Source: Kordia algicida (lineage in GTDB: Bacteria; Bacteroidota; Bacteroidia; Flavobacteriales; Flavobacteriaceae). From it: DNA of 64,000 bases. Below the pieces are notes generated by a model that ran no database searches, had not been told where the DNA came from, and worked only from the letters and a program-made list of their open reading frames with translations. Shown piece after piece: positions 1-10,419 of the stretch. The position numbers and the translations under genes were made by a program. Each line of letters begins with the position of its first letter. Within the stretch, counting starts at the first letter, position 1. Where the stretch lies: NCBI RefSeq assembly GCF_051013375.1, contig NZ_CP142125.1. One strand, written 5' to 3'.

Positions 1-2435
1 AAAGTAATTTCGTTTTGCTGGCTATATTCTAAGTACATTCGAATCAATCGGCTAAACTTCACCAAATACGAACTTGCCAATTCTTTTTCATTAGAAATAA
101 TATAATCTTGAATAGAGTTTAACGCATTAAAAATAAAATGCGGATTCATCTGCGAACGGAAATTTTCTAACTGCAAATTTGCAATTTTCTTTTCCATAAG
201 AATCTTCTGAACAGCGCTATTTCGCTTTCGTTCTTTTTTTCTAAATTTTTGTAAAAAGTAAAACGAAATTATGCCAATACATATTATACTACAAAGTACA
301 TAAAACCAAAATGTTTCCCAAAAAGGTTTTGTAATTGTAAAACTTATAGTGGCAACCTCAGAAAAAGTAGTGCCTGCCATATTCTTGGCTTTTATCTCAA
401 AAGTATAATCGTTACTGGCTAAGTTGTTAAAAGTAACGAAGCTATTTCCTCGTTCAATAGCCTGCCATTCTGTGTCAATTGGCTTCAAGCGATATTGATA
501 GGTCATGTGTTTGTTAGCTTGGTATCCTACTGAGTGAAAATCAAATTTTAGCTTATTTGTATCATACTCAAAAGTATATTGGTCGCAAACCAATGTATCA
601 ATATTATTTACGGTTACACCATTGATATGCACTTTGGCAGTACGATATTTTTTAAAGATTAATTGATCATTTTTAGGGAATGTATAAAAGGACTGTGGCG
701 TAGTCAAAACAACATGATCTGAAAGTAATTCAATGTTTTTTATGCTAAAATCTAAACCGTCTTGACCTGTTAAGAAGTGTAATGCATTGGTTGTTGTTTT
801 AAATTTAACCAAACCTTTGTCAATAGCTAACCACAAAGTGTTTTGGTCTGCTTTTATGGTGCTGATTTCCAGATTTGTAAAGTTTTGGGTGTCTTTAATG
901 ATTCCATTATCATAAAGTAATACTTTATTATTCTGTGTTAAAATCCAAACATGACTCTTGGTGGCAGTAATTTCACTTACCAAAACAGGTTCGCCATTGT
1001 ATAAAATAGGTGTGCTATTATCATTTTTATCATATAGGAATAAACCATCTACGAACGCAATAAGTAACTGTTGATTAGGTAATATATATGAAGTTGTGAC
1101 ACGTTTTTCGCGTAAAAGTCGTTGTCGTGTTTTTTCGTAAATGATAGCTTCTTTATAATTTCCGTAGAAAACTCGATTGGCATCTAAAATTTGAATACTT
1201 TTTGCTACTGCAAATTTGCGATGTGTATTTTGTATGAACTGATCTTTAAGATCGTATTCGTATGATTGTGCATGACTTGTACTGATTATAAGTTGATCGT
1301 TAAAACTATCAAACTGTATCAATTTTATAACGATTTTGGATGGAAGCCTGACTTCATCGATTAGCTTAAAATTGTCATAAAAAAGTAGTGTTCCCTGATT
1401 GGTGCCTAAAACAAATCTATCTTTATCCAACGAACAACTTGCCGTTATTTTGGAAGCTTTAGAAGGTAACTCGAATGTTTTGATAGACAAGTTGGGAGAA
1501 ACCAACACGCCGTTATCAATAGTAGTTAGCCAATAATTAGTATTAAAATCTTTAATGATATTTGTAATCGATTCTTCTTTGAATAAATGATTTTTTAGTA
1601 AAAGTTGATCCTCAATAAGTTCATATACAAACACACCAGAAACAGTACAAAACCATATCTTTTTGTCAATGGTAAGCACGTTATATATTGTAGTTTTAAG
1701 TAATTCTGTTGGCGTTTTGATAGATATTAATTGCTCATTCTTAACATCAAATAAATTTAAAACATAGTTCAGTTCATTTTTGTAGATTAACAAAAGCTGT
1801 TTTGTATTAACTTTAAATATTTTAGGTGTTTCTATAATAGACTTTGAAGTGATTTCTGCTACTGTCCGCTCTTTAGTTCCTTCAATAGTTTGCAAAGCTG
1901 GGATTTGGTGAATTGGAAAAAAGTAAAAGTTATCTTGAAACTGACAACTTGTAATTACAGGATTCGATGTTAATTGTTGTATTTCTTTCGTAACTTTAGA
2001 AATTTTAAAGACGCCCGCACTGGTAAAAATAATAATATGGTCTTTAGAAACTTCAAAAGTTGCTAGCTGTCCATCGGTAATATGATTTAAATCTAAAAAA
2101 ACTTCAAGTTTGTCATTTTTCACATAGAACAACTGACCGTATAAATTGTTGCACCATATTGTACCCGTATGATCTTCTTTTAGTCCAAAAACAGCTTTTC
2201 CTTTCTGAGAAGGATTTGTGAACTTTGTATAATTGTAGCCATCATAACGTAGCAAACCTCTATTAGCTGCAAGCCATATATAATTATTACTATCTTCTAA
2301 AATATCATAAAATTCATTATAGGGTAAGTTTGTAATGTCTGATAAATTATTTGCCACAGGATGTTGTGAAGAAACAATTTGTGTGTATATCAGAATTAAT
2401 AAGAATACGAAAGTATGTTTGACAGTGCGAAACAT
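1..2435 (-). CDS. Two-component sensor histidine kinase, propeller/Y_Y_Y/LytS type (3' end outside window)
   Basis: About 811 codons are present; the C-terminal ATPase part lies beyond the left edge. It opens with a signal peptide (MFRTVKHTFVFLLILIYTQ), followed by beta-propeller repeats (for example IWLAANRGLLRYDG, IWFCTVSGVFVYE), a Y_Y_Y-type Ig-like domain around residues 605-670, one membrane helix near residues 695-720, and the phospho-acceptor motif RSQMNPHFIFNALNSI near residue 758, typical of LytS-like kinases. The periplasmic propeller should sense a ligand and pass the signal to a response regulator, which is not in the window. The architecture is the same as that of the kinase at 26535-29570. 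The start is the ATG before the signal peptide. Confidence 0.88.
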   Translation of the reverse strand, partial: MFRTVKHTFVFLLILIYTQIVSSQHPVANNLSDITNLPYNEFYDILEDSNNYIWLAANRGLLRYDGYNYTKFTNPSQKGKAVFGLKEDHTGTIWCNNLYGQLFYVKNDKLEVFLDLNHITDGQLATFEVSKDHIIIFTSAGVFKISKVTKEIQQLTSNPVITSCQFQDNFYFFPIHQIPALQTIEGTKERTVAEITSKSIIETPKIFKVNTKQLLLIYKNELNYVLNLFDVKNEQLISIKTPTELLKTTIYNVLTIDKKIWFCTVSGVFVYELIEDQLLLKNHLFKEESITNIIKDFNTNYWLTTIDNGVLVSPNLSIKTFELPSKASKITASCSLDKDRFVLGTNQGTLLFYDNFKLIDEVRLPSKIVIKLIQFDSFNDQLIISTSHAQSYEYDLKDQFIQNTHRKFAVAKSIQILDANRVFYGNYKEAIIYEKTRQRLLREKRVTTSYILPNQQLLIAFVDGLFLYDKNDNSTPILYNGEPVLVSEITATKSHVWILTQNNKVLLYDNGIIKDTQNFTNLEISTIKADQNTLWLAIDKGLVKFKTTTNALHFLTGQDGLDFSIKNIELLSDHVVLTTPQSFYTFPKNDQLIFKKYRTAKVHINGVTVNNIDTLVCDQYTFEYDTNKLKFDFHSVGYQANKHMTYQYRLKPIDTEWQAIERGNSFVTFNNLASNDYTFEIKAKNMAGTTFSEVATISFTITKPFWETFWFYVLCSIICIGIISFYFLQKFRKKERKRNSAVQKILMEKKIANLQLENFRSQMNPHFIFNALNSIQDYIISNEKELASSYLVKFSRLIRMYLEYSQQNEIT

Positions 2436-2681
2436 ATAAAAAATTAAAAGAACAAACTTATCATTTTCTTAGGATTAACAGCTTCTTTTTTTCTGTAACT
2501 CAAGTATTTTTTTCTAAAAAAAGAAGTGAACAAAAAAAGTGATTGCAAATAATGCCATTATAAAATGGCTATAAAAAATGTAGTAATTTCACATTTTTGA
2601 AAAGCATTAATAATAAAATAAGAATATACTAACGAATACGTTTTTTTTATAATTTTAAATGCTAAATACTATGAATAATCT

Positions 2682-4937
2682 TTAAAACGGATAACCGATT
2701 GCAAAATTGAAGATTCCGTTGCTGGCATCAAACGTATATTTTGAAATTTCGGTTTGTGTAGGCGAATGTATTGGTGCTGCCCAATCTAGTCGTAATACAA
2801 ATCCTTGAATATCTACACGCAACCCTACACCAGCTCCTATTGCCAATTCGTTGATAAAGTTTGAGGTAAACTTTCCACCAGGCAATTCTGTGTTTTCATC
2901 ACGTAGCCAAACATTTCCAGCATCCACAAAAAACGCACCTTTGAAATATGTATATAATGGAAAACGATATTCTACATTGGCTTCTAATTTAATGTCGCCA
3001 GAACGATCAAAGAACGAATTGATGTTTGAATTTTCAGGCGAATACGTTCCAGGTCCAATAGAACGTGTTCTGAACGCACGAATACTATACGGACCGCCAG
3101 AGAAAAATTGTCGTGAAAACGGTAAAACATCTGAGTTTCCATACGCATATCCCAAACCGCCGTACAATCGGGTAATGAGCGATTGTTGGTTTCCTAAATT
3201 GAGGTAAAAACGTGTATCAAAATCTATCTTTGCATATTGAGCAAACTCAACTCCTAAAATTGTTTTTTTACCAGTAGTTTCATCTCTAGAACCAAAAAGA
3301 CTTAGAGAATTTCCAGCAATATCAACGTTTGTGCTAAAATAAAAAGGATGTACTCTGTTGACATCACCCAATTCGTTATAAGTAAAATTATACGTAAGAC
3401 CAGAAATTAACTGTTGCTCAAAACTATTTTTTAGAAATTGATTTTCTTCTAAAATTTCTTCAAATGCTGGCGTACTATTTGACAATCGAATATAGTTCGA
3501 ACTAATCGGATTGATAGAGTGATATACATATGTATTGGCGTGCCATTGGTAACCAAAACTTGTGTTAAAACTACTAAGACTGTACAATTTATTTCGGCTC
3601 AAATATTCTATCCCTGCGCTAATTTTTGTTTTCGGGATGTTGTATTCAAATTGTTGATTGATATCCATCGGAAACAATAATCTTGGAAATACCAAATCTG
3701 CCGTCAAGCCCAATTGTGTACTATTTAGTCCTGTGGTATTGTTTGATTTTCCACGCAGTTGCGCTTCATATCCAAACTTTCCTGTTATTTTAAGAACTTC
3801 TCCGCCTTTAAAGAGATTTCTGTTAGTATAACTCAATGCTAACGTCGGACCTGTAAAACCATTAGATTTTGCATTTCCTTGCAATTCGGCACTCAATGCA
3901 CGTTTGTTTAAAGGTGACAAATACACGCGCGTGTCTAAATAGCCAATGGAATCGTTGTTGCCAAGTGGTTTTTCCTTAAATTCAACATTTACAAATTTGT
4001 ACGTACTGATAGATGATAATCGTCTGCTAGTTCCTTTAAACTTCTGAGGATTGTACAATTGTCCTTCTTGAAATTGTATGTACGGACGCAATCGTTTTGG
4101 CTTGAAAAAAACGGTGTCTTGCACAAAATTCACACCTGCCAATGTAGTCGTATCTGTATATTTGTAATTGTTTGAAATACTTGTGTTTGGATGTACATTT
4201 ACTGTGCTTAATTTGTATGGAACCAACGCTTTTTTTGGCGTATTTTTTTTGAGACGTAAGTACAAATCGAAGCGTTTGTTTTTGTATTGATTGGTGTCAA
4301 TTTCAAAAATTAAAAAATCGGCATTAAAATTATAATATCCAATGGCTTTAAGTTTGGCATCAATGCGTTCGCGTTCAACTTTTAGTTTGGAAAGATTGAA
4401 ACGCTCTCCTTTTTTTATGAATGCTTCGGGCAAAGTCACTTTGATATCTTTATAAATAGGAAGCGAATCAGTGTCCAATTGATACGTTTCCATTGTGTAT
4501 GGTTTGGCAAGTTTTATATCGTAGTGAACTTTACTTGTTTTTTCTTCTTCTTTGATTTCTGAAGTTACGGTACTGTAGAAAAACCCTAAATTTTCAAGTC
4601 TGTTGATGATAAGTTCTTCCGTTTGATTAACATCTACATCAGATTGATATACAGGCTCTTGCCCTATTCTTTTATTAATAAACTTGTAAAAGAATCCAGC
4701 AGAATCTTTAGTTACTTTGTAATGTGCGTATAAGCCTATTTTTGAGGAGTTTGGTTGCGGTCTTAGCACCGCTTGCAGTTCTTGTTCAACGGTACTGTAA
4801 TCAGAAAGTTCTTCTTTGGCTTCAAGATTAAAAGTTGCACCTTCATACAAAGTTTCATCTTCAGGTATAAAACGTGTTACACTGCATGAGCATACCATAA
4901 TTCCTAAAAGTAACAGCAAGAAATAGTTTAATTTCAT
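2682..4937 (-). CDS. tamL: TamL, lipoprotein form of the TamA/BamA outer-membrane assembly factor
   Basis: This 751-residue protein has a lipoprotein signal (LLLGIMVCSC), POTRA-like repeats over roughly residues 30-330 and a C-terminal Omp85-type barrel that ends in phenylalanine (FAIGYPF). The region containing GLGYAYGNSDVLPFSRQFF followed by GPYSIRAFR resembles the conserved Omp85 lid-loop segment. In Bacteroidota a lipidated TamA homologue, TamL, is known to be encoded with TamB; the pair helps outer-membrane protein or lipid assembly. The ATG overlaps the tamB stop by four bases (ATGA), which indicates translational coupling. The family is certain; the name rests on the lipobox and the tamB neighbour. 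Confidence 0.9.
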   Translation of the reverse strand: MKLNYFLLLLLGIMVCSCSVTRFIPEDETLYEGATFNLEAKEELSDYSTVEQELQAVLRPQPNSSKIGLYAHYKVTKDSAGFFYKFINKRIGQEPVYQSDVDVNQTEELIINRLENLGFFYSTVTSEIKEEEKTSKVHYDIKLAKPYTMETYQLDTDSLPIYKDIKVTLPEAFIKKGERFNLSKLKVERERIDAKLKAIGYYNFNADFLIFEIDTNQYKNKRFDLYLRLKKNTPKKALVPYKLSTVNVHPNTSISNNYKYTDTTTLAGVNFVQDTVFFKPKRLRPYIQFQEGQLYNPQKFKGTSRRLSSISTYKFVNVEFKEKPLGNNDSIGYLDTRVYLSPLNKRALSAELQGNAKSNGFTGPTLALSYTNRNLFKGGEVLKITGKFGYEAQLRGKSNNTTGLNSTQLGLTADLVFPRLLFPMDINQQFEYNIPKTKISAGIEYLSRNKLYSLSSFNTSFGYQWHANTYVYHSINPISSNYIRLSNSTPAFEEILEENQFLKNSFEQQLISGLTYNFTYNELGDVNRVHPFYFSTNVDIAGNSLSLFGSRDETTGKKTILGVEFAQYAKIDFDTRFYLNLGNQQSLITRLYGGLGYAYGNSDVLPFSRQFFSGGPYSIRAFRTRSIGPGTYSPENSNINSFFDRSGDIKLEANVEYRFPLYTYFKGAFFVDAGNVWLRDENTELPGGKFTSNFINELAIGAGVGLRVDIQGFVLRLDWAAPIHSPTQTEISKYTFDASNGIFNFAIGYPF

Positions 4938-7900
4938 TGTTTAGATTCGTCTTTTGTGGTCTTTTTTTCCTTTTCTTCTTTCGTTGTTTTTTCAACTTCT
5001 TCCTTGACTGTTTTCGCAAAAAGTTCTTCAAATTTATTAAATTCTTGATTGAAGATTAATGAAATTCCTGTGAGAATAATTTGTCCATCAATCACATTTT
5101 CAAAATCATTTTTACGATAGGCTTTCAAGCGCCATCTGCCATTTTGATCGAATAAGTATTGAATATTTACAGTTCCAACCAAAGGCGTGGTTTGTCCGGC
5201 GTTTTGAGAGTTTTCTTGAATATCTAAACCGCTTCCAACTTCCACAATAAGTCGATCATTAAACAAGCGTTTTCGTGCATTGATATCGAGTTGCGTTCTG
5301 TCGGTTGGCGAATTTCCTTGATAATCGGTATAACTGCTCAATCCGAAATCCAGTTCAATTCCAGAATTTCCTAAAAGTTTGTTTGAAAAATTGTTCAATT
5401 GATTGGAAAGTACATTATTGGCATTGTCACGTGCAATAGAAAGTGAACCTCCTGAACTTCCATCATTTGTCGCAGAAGGGAAAAACTGATTTAATACAAG
5501 TAATGAAAACACCTGTTTGTTTAATTCGTCTTCTCGATTGTTGAGTTGTTGTACTTCTGCATATACAGCGCCGCCAAGTTCTCCTTGCGAATCTTTTGGA
5601 ATGTCTAAGTTGAAAGATATTTCAGGTTGTAAAAGTTGTCCTTCCAAATTAAGATACACCAAAAATGGAAGCTTTTGACGATATTTACTCACAACACTGG
5701 CACTTTCGCCTGTAAGCTGATTTGCCATTAAGCCAGAAGCAGCCGTTTCCACTCTATAAATAGCTTTAATATCCATGTCTGCTTCAAACGGATTTCCTCG
5801 CCAAATAATGTTGCTCCCTTGTGCAATTTCAAAACGTCTGTTTACCAAGTTATAGAGACTTACCTCGTAGTGTCCGCTATCAACTTCATATTTTCCAGAG
5901 AGCGACATGTCGCCATTTTCAGATATTCCAAATTTAAAATCTCCTGCTCCAGATACTTTCAAATTGTCGCCAGTACGTTCGTCCACAATAATATTAAAAA
6001 CAGCATTTTTAGAAATGCTCAAATCTGCATCAATATCATAACCGCGTAATATGGCTGTAGACGATACATCATTTTGATTGGTTAAAATGTCATCAGGATT
6101 TTCTTTGTTGACAAAAATGACAACTCCTTCTTTTTCTACAATGTTTACTTCTTCTTCAGGAATTACGTACGTAAAATCAGAAGTATCATTTATTTCCATA
6201 CTTCCACGTACTACAGGAAGTTGCAATGTTCCTGTTACGGCAACATCGGCATCCAAATTTACTTTTCCATAAAATAAATCGTGTGCTTCTTTTGTAGAAT
6301 TGAGTACTTCAATATTTTTGGCTTTCATGGTCAAATCGAACGCAGGATTCATCAAATTTTCTGTTGTAATTTTTCCATCAAGCACAAACGGATTTTTATT
6401 TACATCTAGCATTTTAAATTGATTGAAATAAATGCCAGCTTCATCTACTTTAATCGATTCTTGTGGTAGCGCAAAAGCAGCATTGAATGCATTGATGGTC
6501 ACATTTGCATTATTGAAGTTCAAAGCTCCTAATAAGGAAGGTTTTACAGTAGTTCCTGTGAGTTTAAAATCTCCCGAAATATTTCCAGAAGTTTTTGAGA
6601 TGTACATACTTGCAAATTGTTCAACAGCTTTTAATTCTAGGTTTTTTAAATCGATATCAAAATCAAGTGGTGCGCCATTTTCATTCGCTACATAATCGCC
6701 AATTATGGTTAAGTTTAGGTTTTGTCCTGTAACTGCCAAATTGAGATTGTAGTTGGAAGCATTTCCAGATTTTGCATTTAAATCGAGTGTACCAAAAGGA
6801 ACTTCCATGACTTGCAAATCGGTAATTTTTGCTTCTGCGATGATTCCGACATCTGTAAACGGATTTTCTAAAATAAATTCTCCGTTGAGTTTTCCAGAAG
6901 CCAACAATTTTTCTTGATTGAAGATGCTTGTAATAGTTCTCAATTGAAAATTTTCAAAATTAAGTCCGACATGAGCTACTTTTTCTTTGGCGAGCGAATT
7001 GCTAATGGTGATTTGCTGATTGTTTTGACTAAGTTTAAAATCGTTAAAACTCAGTGAATTGGTTGCATACGTAACTTTATTATCAGGAAGAATCGTCCAA
7101 TTTTTTTTATTAATGATTAAGCCTTCAGGATTGATGTGTACATAAGTACTATCTTGGTTTCGAGTAATTTCTGAAGCGATCTGAATTAGTTTTTCATCAC
7201 CATCCATCGCTATAAAATCAGTAAATAACACCTGATTTTTTAGATTTCCATTGAGACGTATTTTTTGAACTGCGAGCGCGCCAGTTTTTAGTTCTCCAAG
7301 ATTAAAATCAAAGTCTAAAGTTTCTTTTTCTGCGTTTAATGAAAAGTCAAGACTGTCTACACTACTGCCATTATAAAGTATTTGTGGCGCATTTGCGATT
7401 GCTGTGAGCGAACGGTTTTCTGCATTGAAATCTACCGTGATTGCCATTGGACTTAACGATTCTAGCTTGGGTAAAAACAAATCTTTAAGAATAGAAGCTT
7501 GCTTTACCGTGGCTTTAAGTTTCATCGTGGTGTTTGATGTGGTTTCCGCTTCAAGCGTTGTGGTATTTTCTTTAAAATAATTGTCAAACTGCATTTGCAA
7601 CTCAGCAAATAAGTTTGCAACGCTTGTGTTGGAAACTAATGAAGCATCAATTGGATTACTTGCAATGTCAAAAGTGGTTGTTTTATCGGTCAATTTCCCG
7701 TAAAACAGAATATCTCCCAATAAATAAGGTCTATTATTTAACACGGAAAGTCCGTCAGTGATCGTTCCTTTGATTTCCAAATCTTCGGTCGAATTTCCTT
7801 TAATATCTGCTTCTAGCGTAAATTTTGCACGAACATCTTCTTTGGCGAGTCCAAGCGTTTGAAAATTAACTCCATTTACGTTTAATACTGTACGAACTTT

Positions 7901-9946
7901 GGAGGCAATTGTGTCTAATTGAATCGTATTTACCATGTCAACATCTAAGTTCTCGTCTTTAAAACTCAGATTCAGATCGCCATTTCCGTTGGTAATTTTT
8001 CCTTCAAGTTGCAAATCTGACAAGTCGTAGTTATTGTACGATAGTTTTTGAAAATCGGTTGTTAGTGTTGCATCTAAAGTATTCAAGCTTGTTCCTTTTC
8101 CATTGATTGTGGAGTTAAACGAATACACACCCAATTGCTCGTTTTTCAATAGTTTTCCGAGTGCCAGTTCATTAACCTGAATGTTCCCATTGAAGGCAAT
8201 TGCTGTCGTATTTTGAAAATTTCCTTTAACGCGAATTGTACCATCCGAAGTTGTTAATAGCGCGTTGGTTTTTAAATTGGTCATACTACCAGCTGCAGTT
8301 CCTATTAACTGAAATTCTTCAGGAATATCAATAGTGAGTAGTTCTGGATCAACAAAAGTAAACGCATCTGTTTTATTGGAGATGATATTGAAATTTTTAA
8401 AATCGATTGCAGCAGTATTTATGTCAAGTGCGTTTGTAATTTTACCTTCTAATGTAGCTTTTGTATCGCTTCCCCAAGCCAATGACGTATTGGAAATTTC
8501 AATAGCATTCAATGTACCGTTTACGGTGAGAGAACCTGTAAGTGGTTTTTTGGAAAATTTAGTAATGTATTCATTCTCTTTGAGTGAAGGCATGAAGAAA
8601 AATGCATCTTTCGGATTGACATTCAAATTAGGAATTTTAGCGGATAATCTACTGGAACTCGGATCGTTGACAAATGCGTTGAAATTATTGTAACGAATGG
8701 AAACATTACCCACAATTTTATTGTTATTTGTACGAATAGAAAGATTATTTAGCGTTGTGACAGCATTATTCAATGTTAATTGAGTGACCAAATTTTTCAA
8801 TTGAAAACCACTGCGATCTATAAAAGAAACCTGCTCTAAAGTTGCACTTACATTTTCTGGCTCGTAAGAAACATTCGTTGCTTTTAGATCAAAATTGCGA
8901 AACTGAATATTTTCAGGATTGAACACATTGGCAACAGATTTTGTATTTCCCGTTTTTACAGAAACTTGATTGTTTTCAATGCTGATTTGTTTAGCGGTAA
9001 CTTTCCATTCTGGCCACGGAATTTGAATGGTTTCAGTTGTGGTTATCGTTGTTGGACTTGATTGAACGATCGTTGTGGTTGAATTTTTAAGTGTGACATT
9101 TGTCAGATCGATGACTTGTTTTTCCAGATCGAGCGCGGGCATTTGCACTGTAAAATCGTCTAAAAACAAATTCATTTCCAACTTATCAGGAATTGAAGCA
9201 TAAGAAAAATTTGTTTGTTTTGCTTCAAGATTTTGAATGATGATATACGGTAGTTTGACAGTTTCAGCATCAGGATCATCAACAAAAGCTTTGGTTTGTT
9301 TGTACGTAATAGCACCATCGGAAATCACGACATTATTTACATCAAAACGCATTTCTTCAACATCTATGCTATTGGCTTTGGCTTTAAGTGTATTGAGTTT
9401 TACAGCACTTTCAATTCCTATTTCTCCATCAGCATACGTAACATCAAGATTTGAAAAATTGAGTTGCCCGAGTTTAATTTTCATCGGACTTCCTGTTGTT
9501 TGTTGCGCAGTCGAATCTGCGGCAGCGAAAGCATCTATTAAAAATTCGTAATTAAATTTTGAACTGCTATCTTTTTTGTGAATGTTTGCTTTGAGTCCGT
9601 CAGATTCTAAATATTTCAGATGAAATTCTTCTCTTTTTATCAACGGTAAAATCGCAATCGACGCTTCTAAGTTTTTAGAATATACAAGCGTATCTCCGGC
9701 TTTGTCTTCCATATACAAACCTTCCATGAGTAAATTTCCAGAAAAAGAAAGGTAAAGTTTGTCAATGCTTACTTTCGTGTTGGTTTTGTCTGAGATATAA
9801 CTCGTTACTTGATTCACAATAATATCTTGTCCCCAAGAACTTCTTATAAATAAAATAAGCGCAATAAATAGTATAAAAAGAACTAAAATGCTTCTTTTTA
9901 CAATTTTCCAAAACAAAGATTTTTTCGTTTTTTTCTTCTTTTCCAT
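4934..9946 (-). CDS. tamB: TamB-like translocation and assembly module protein (DUF490)
   Basis: The 1670-residue protein has a basic N-terminus and one inner-membrane anchor (residues about 13-33), then a very long beta-rich region of repeated short strands typical of the AsmA/TamB group, and the conserved TamB (DUF490) domain over about residues 1230-1640. The C-terminus is a Lys/Glu-rich tail. TamB proteins span the periplasm as a hydrophobic groove and work with TamA/TamL in outer-membrane protein assembly and lipid transport. It lies first in the tamB-tamL operon with a four-base overlap. The length is somewhat above that of proteobacterial TamB, as is common in Bacteroidota. Confidence 0.92.
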   Translation of the reverse strand: MEKKKKTKKSLFWKIVKRSILVLFILFIALILFIRSSWGQDIIVNQVTSYISDKTNTKVSIDKLYLSFSGNLLMEGLYMEDKAGDTLVYSKNLEASIAILPLIKREEFHLKYLESDGLKANIHKKDSSSKFNYEFLIDAFAAADSTAQQTTGSPMKIKLGQLNFSNLDVTYADGEIGIESAVKLNTLKAKANSIDVEEMRFDVNNVVISDGAITYKQTKAFVDDPDAETVKLPYIIIQNLEAKQTNFSYASIPDKLEMNLFLDDFTVQMPALDLEKQVIDLTNVTLKNSTTTIVQSSPTTITTTETIQIPWPEWKVTAKQISIENNQVSVKTGNTKSVANVFNPENIQFRNFDLKATNVSYEPENVSATLEQVSFIDRSGFQLKNLVTQLTLNNAVTTLNNLSIRTNNNKIVGNVSIRYNNFNAFVNDPSSSRLSAKIPNLNVNPKDAFFFMPSLKENEYITKFSKKPLTGSLTVNGTLNAIEISNTSLAWGSDTKATLEGKITNALDINTAAIDFKNFNIISNKTDAFTFVDPELLTIDIPEEFQLIGTAAGSMTNLKTNALLTTSDGTIRVKGNFQNTTAIAFNGNIQVNELALGKLLKNEQLGVYSFNSTINGKGTSLNTLDATLTTDFQKLSYNNYDLSDLQLEGKITNGNGDLNLSFKDENLDVDMVNTIQLDTIASKVRTVLNVNGVNFQTLGLAKEDVRAKFTLEADIKGNSTEDLEIKGTITDGLSVLNNRPYLLGDILFYGKLTDKTTTFDIASNPIDASLVSNTSVANLFAELQMQFDNYFKENTTTLEAETTSNTTMKLKATVKQASILKDLFLPKLESLSPMAITVDFNAENRSLTAIANAPQILYNGSSVDSLDFSLNAEKETLDFDFNLGELKTGALAVQKIRLNGNLKNQVLFTDFIAMDGDEKLIQIASEITRNQDSTYVHINPEGLIINKKNWTILPDNKVTYATNSLSFNDFKLSQNNQQITISNSLAKEKVAHVGLNFENFQLRTITSIFNQEKLLASGKLNGEFILENPFTDVGIIAEAKITDLQVMEVPFGTLDLNAKSGNASNYNLNLAVTGQNLNLTIIGDYVANENGAPLDFDIDLKNLELKAVEQFASMYISKTSGNISGDFKLTGTTVKPSLLGALNFNNANVTINAFNAAFALPQESIKVDEAGIYFNQFKMLDVNKNPFVLDGKITTENLMNPAFDLTMKAKNIEVLNSTKEAHDLFYGKVNLDADVAVTGTLQLPVVRGSMEINDTSDFTYVIPEEEVNIVEKEGVVIFVNKENPDDILTNQNDVSSTAILRGYDIDADLSISKNAVFNIIVDERTGDNLKVSGAGDFKFGISENGDMSLSGKYEVDSGHYEVSLYNLVNRRFEIAQGSNIIWRGNPFEADMDIKAIYRVETAASGLMANQLTGESASVVSKYRQKLPFLVYLNLEGQLLQPEISFNLDIPKDSQGELGGAVYAEVQQLNNREDELNKQVFSLLVLNQFFPSATNDGSSGGSLSIARDNANNVLSNQLNNFSNKLLGNSGIELDFGLSSYTDYQGNSPTDRTQLDINARKRLFNDRLIVEVGSGLDIQENSQNAGQTTPLVGTVNIQYLFDQNGRWRLKAYRKNDFENVIDGQIILTGISLIFNQEFNKFEELFAKTVKEEVEKTTKEEKEKKTTKDESKQ

Positions 9947-10419
9947 TTATTGTTTGATGATTTTTCTAGAATAAATCATTGGGTTTTGATGTCAGATTTC
10001 ATCAAAAGATGAATTAAAATTCAATATTACAAGTTAAAAAGGAGTTACAGGTGTCCATTTGCAACAAAAATTATAAAATTAGATTCAAGCGGTTTCCAAA
10101 TTGACAAATATTTCAACAAACTTCCTTTCGATATTTTTAAAAGGTATTTAGATATGAGATATGCACCAAAGTTTAATCCGTTTGTAAATTTAGTTTTAAT
10201 TTTACTTATATACAGTTTTTAGATATATCAATCTACGAAGAATATCAAAGTTTATATTTTTTTGGCTTCTTTGGGAAGTATTATGGTTAAAAGGAGTGTT
10301 ATTAAACATTCTATCCTAAAAAAAGAAGCTACTCAACGTCCAAAACGAGCAGGCATAAACTTTTAAAATTTAGAAGTTTCCACTATCTTTGCCACTTCTC
10401 AAAAAAAGAATACGAAGGT
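9947..10419. other. Intergenic region between tamB and ffh with coding-like debris
   Basis: This 473-base gap separates the divergent tamB and ffh genes. A plus-strand open frame without a good start codon (10013-10222) reads like protein, with DSSGFQIDKYFNKLPFDIF and then FVNLVLILLIYSF before a TAG. A second frame continues from about 10219 with ISIYEEYQSLYFFGFFGKYY. The change of frame at the junction suggests a decayed gene rather than an intact one. The ffh promoter lies at the right end. Confidence 0.3.
10384..10391 (+). promoter_or_regulatory. -7 element of the ffh promoter
   Basis: TATCTTTG matches the Bacteroidota -7 consensus TAnnTTTG exactly and lies 28 bases before the ffh ATG. 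A T-rich stretch (CTTTTAAAA) is at the expected -33 position, although it is not a perfect TTTG. Confidence 0.6.

Noticed and set aside
2851..3207. Plus-strand frame opposite tamL
   Set aside because: It lies within the barrel-coding part of tamL and has no domain or start signal of its own.
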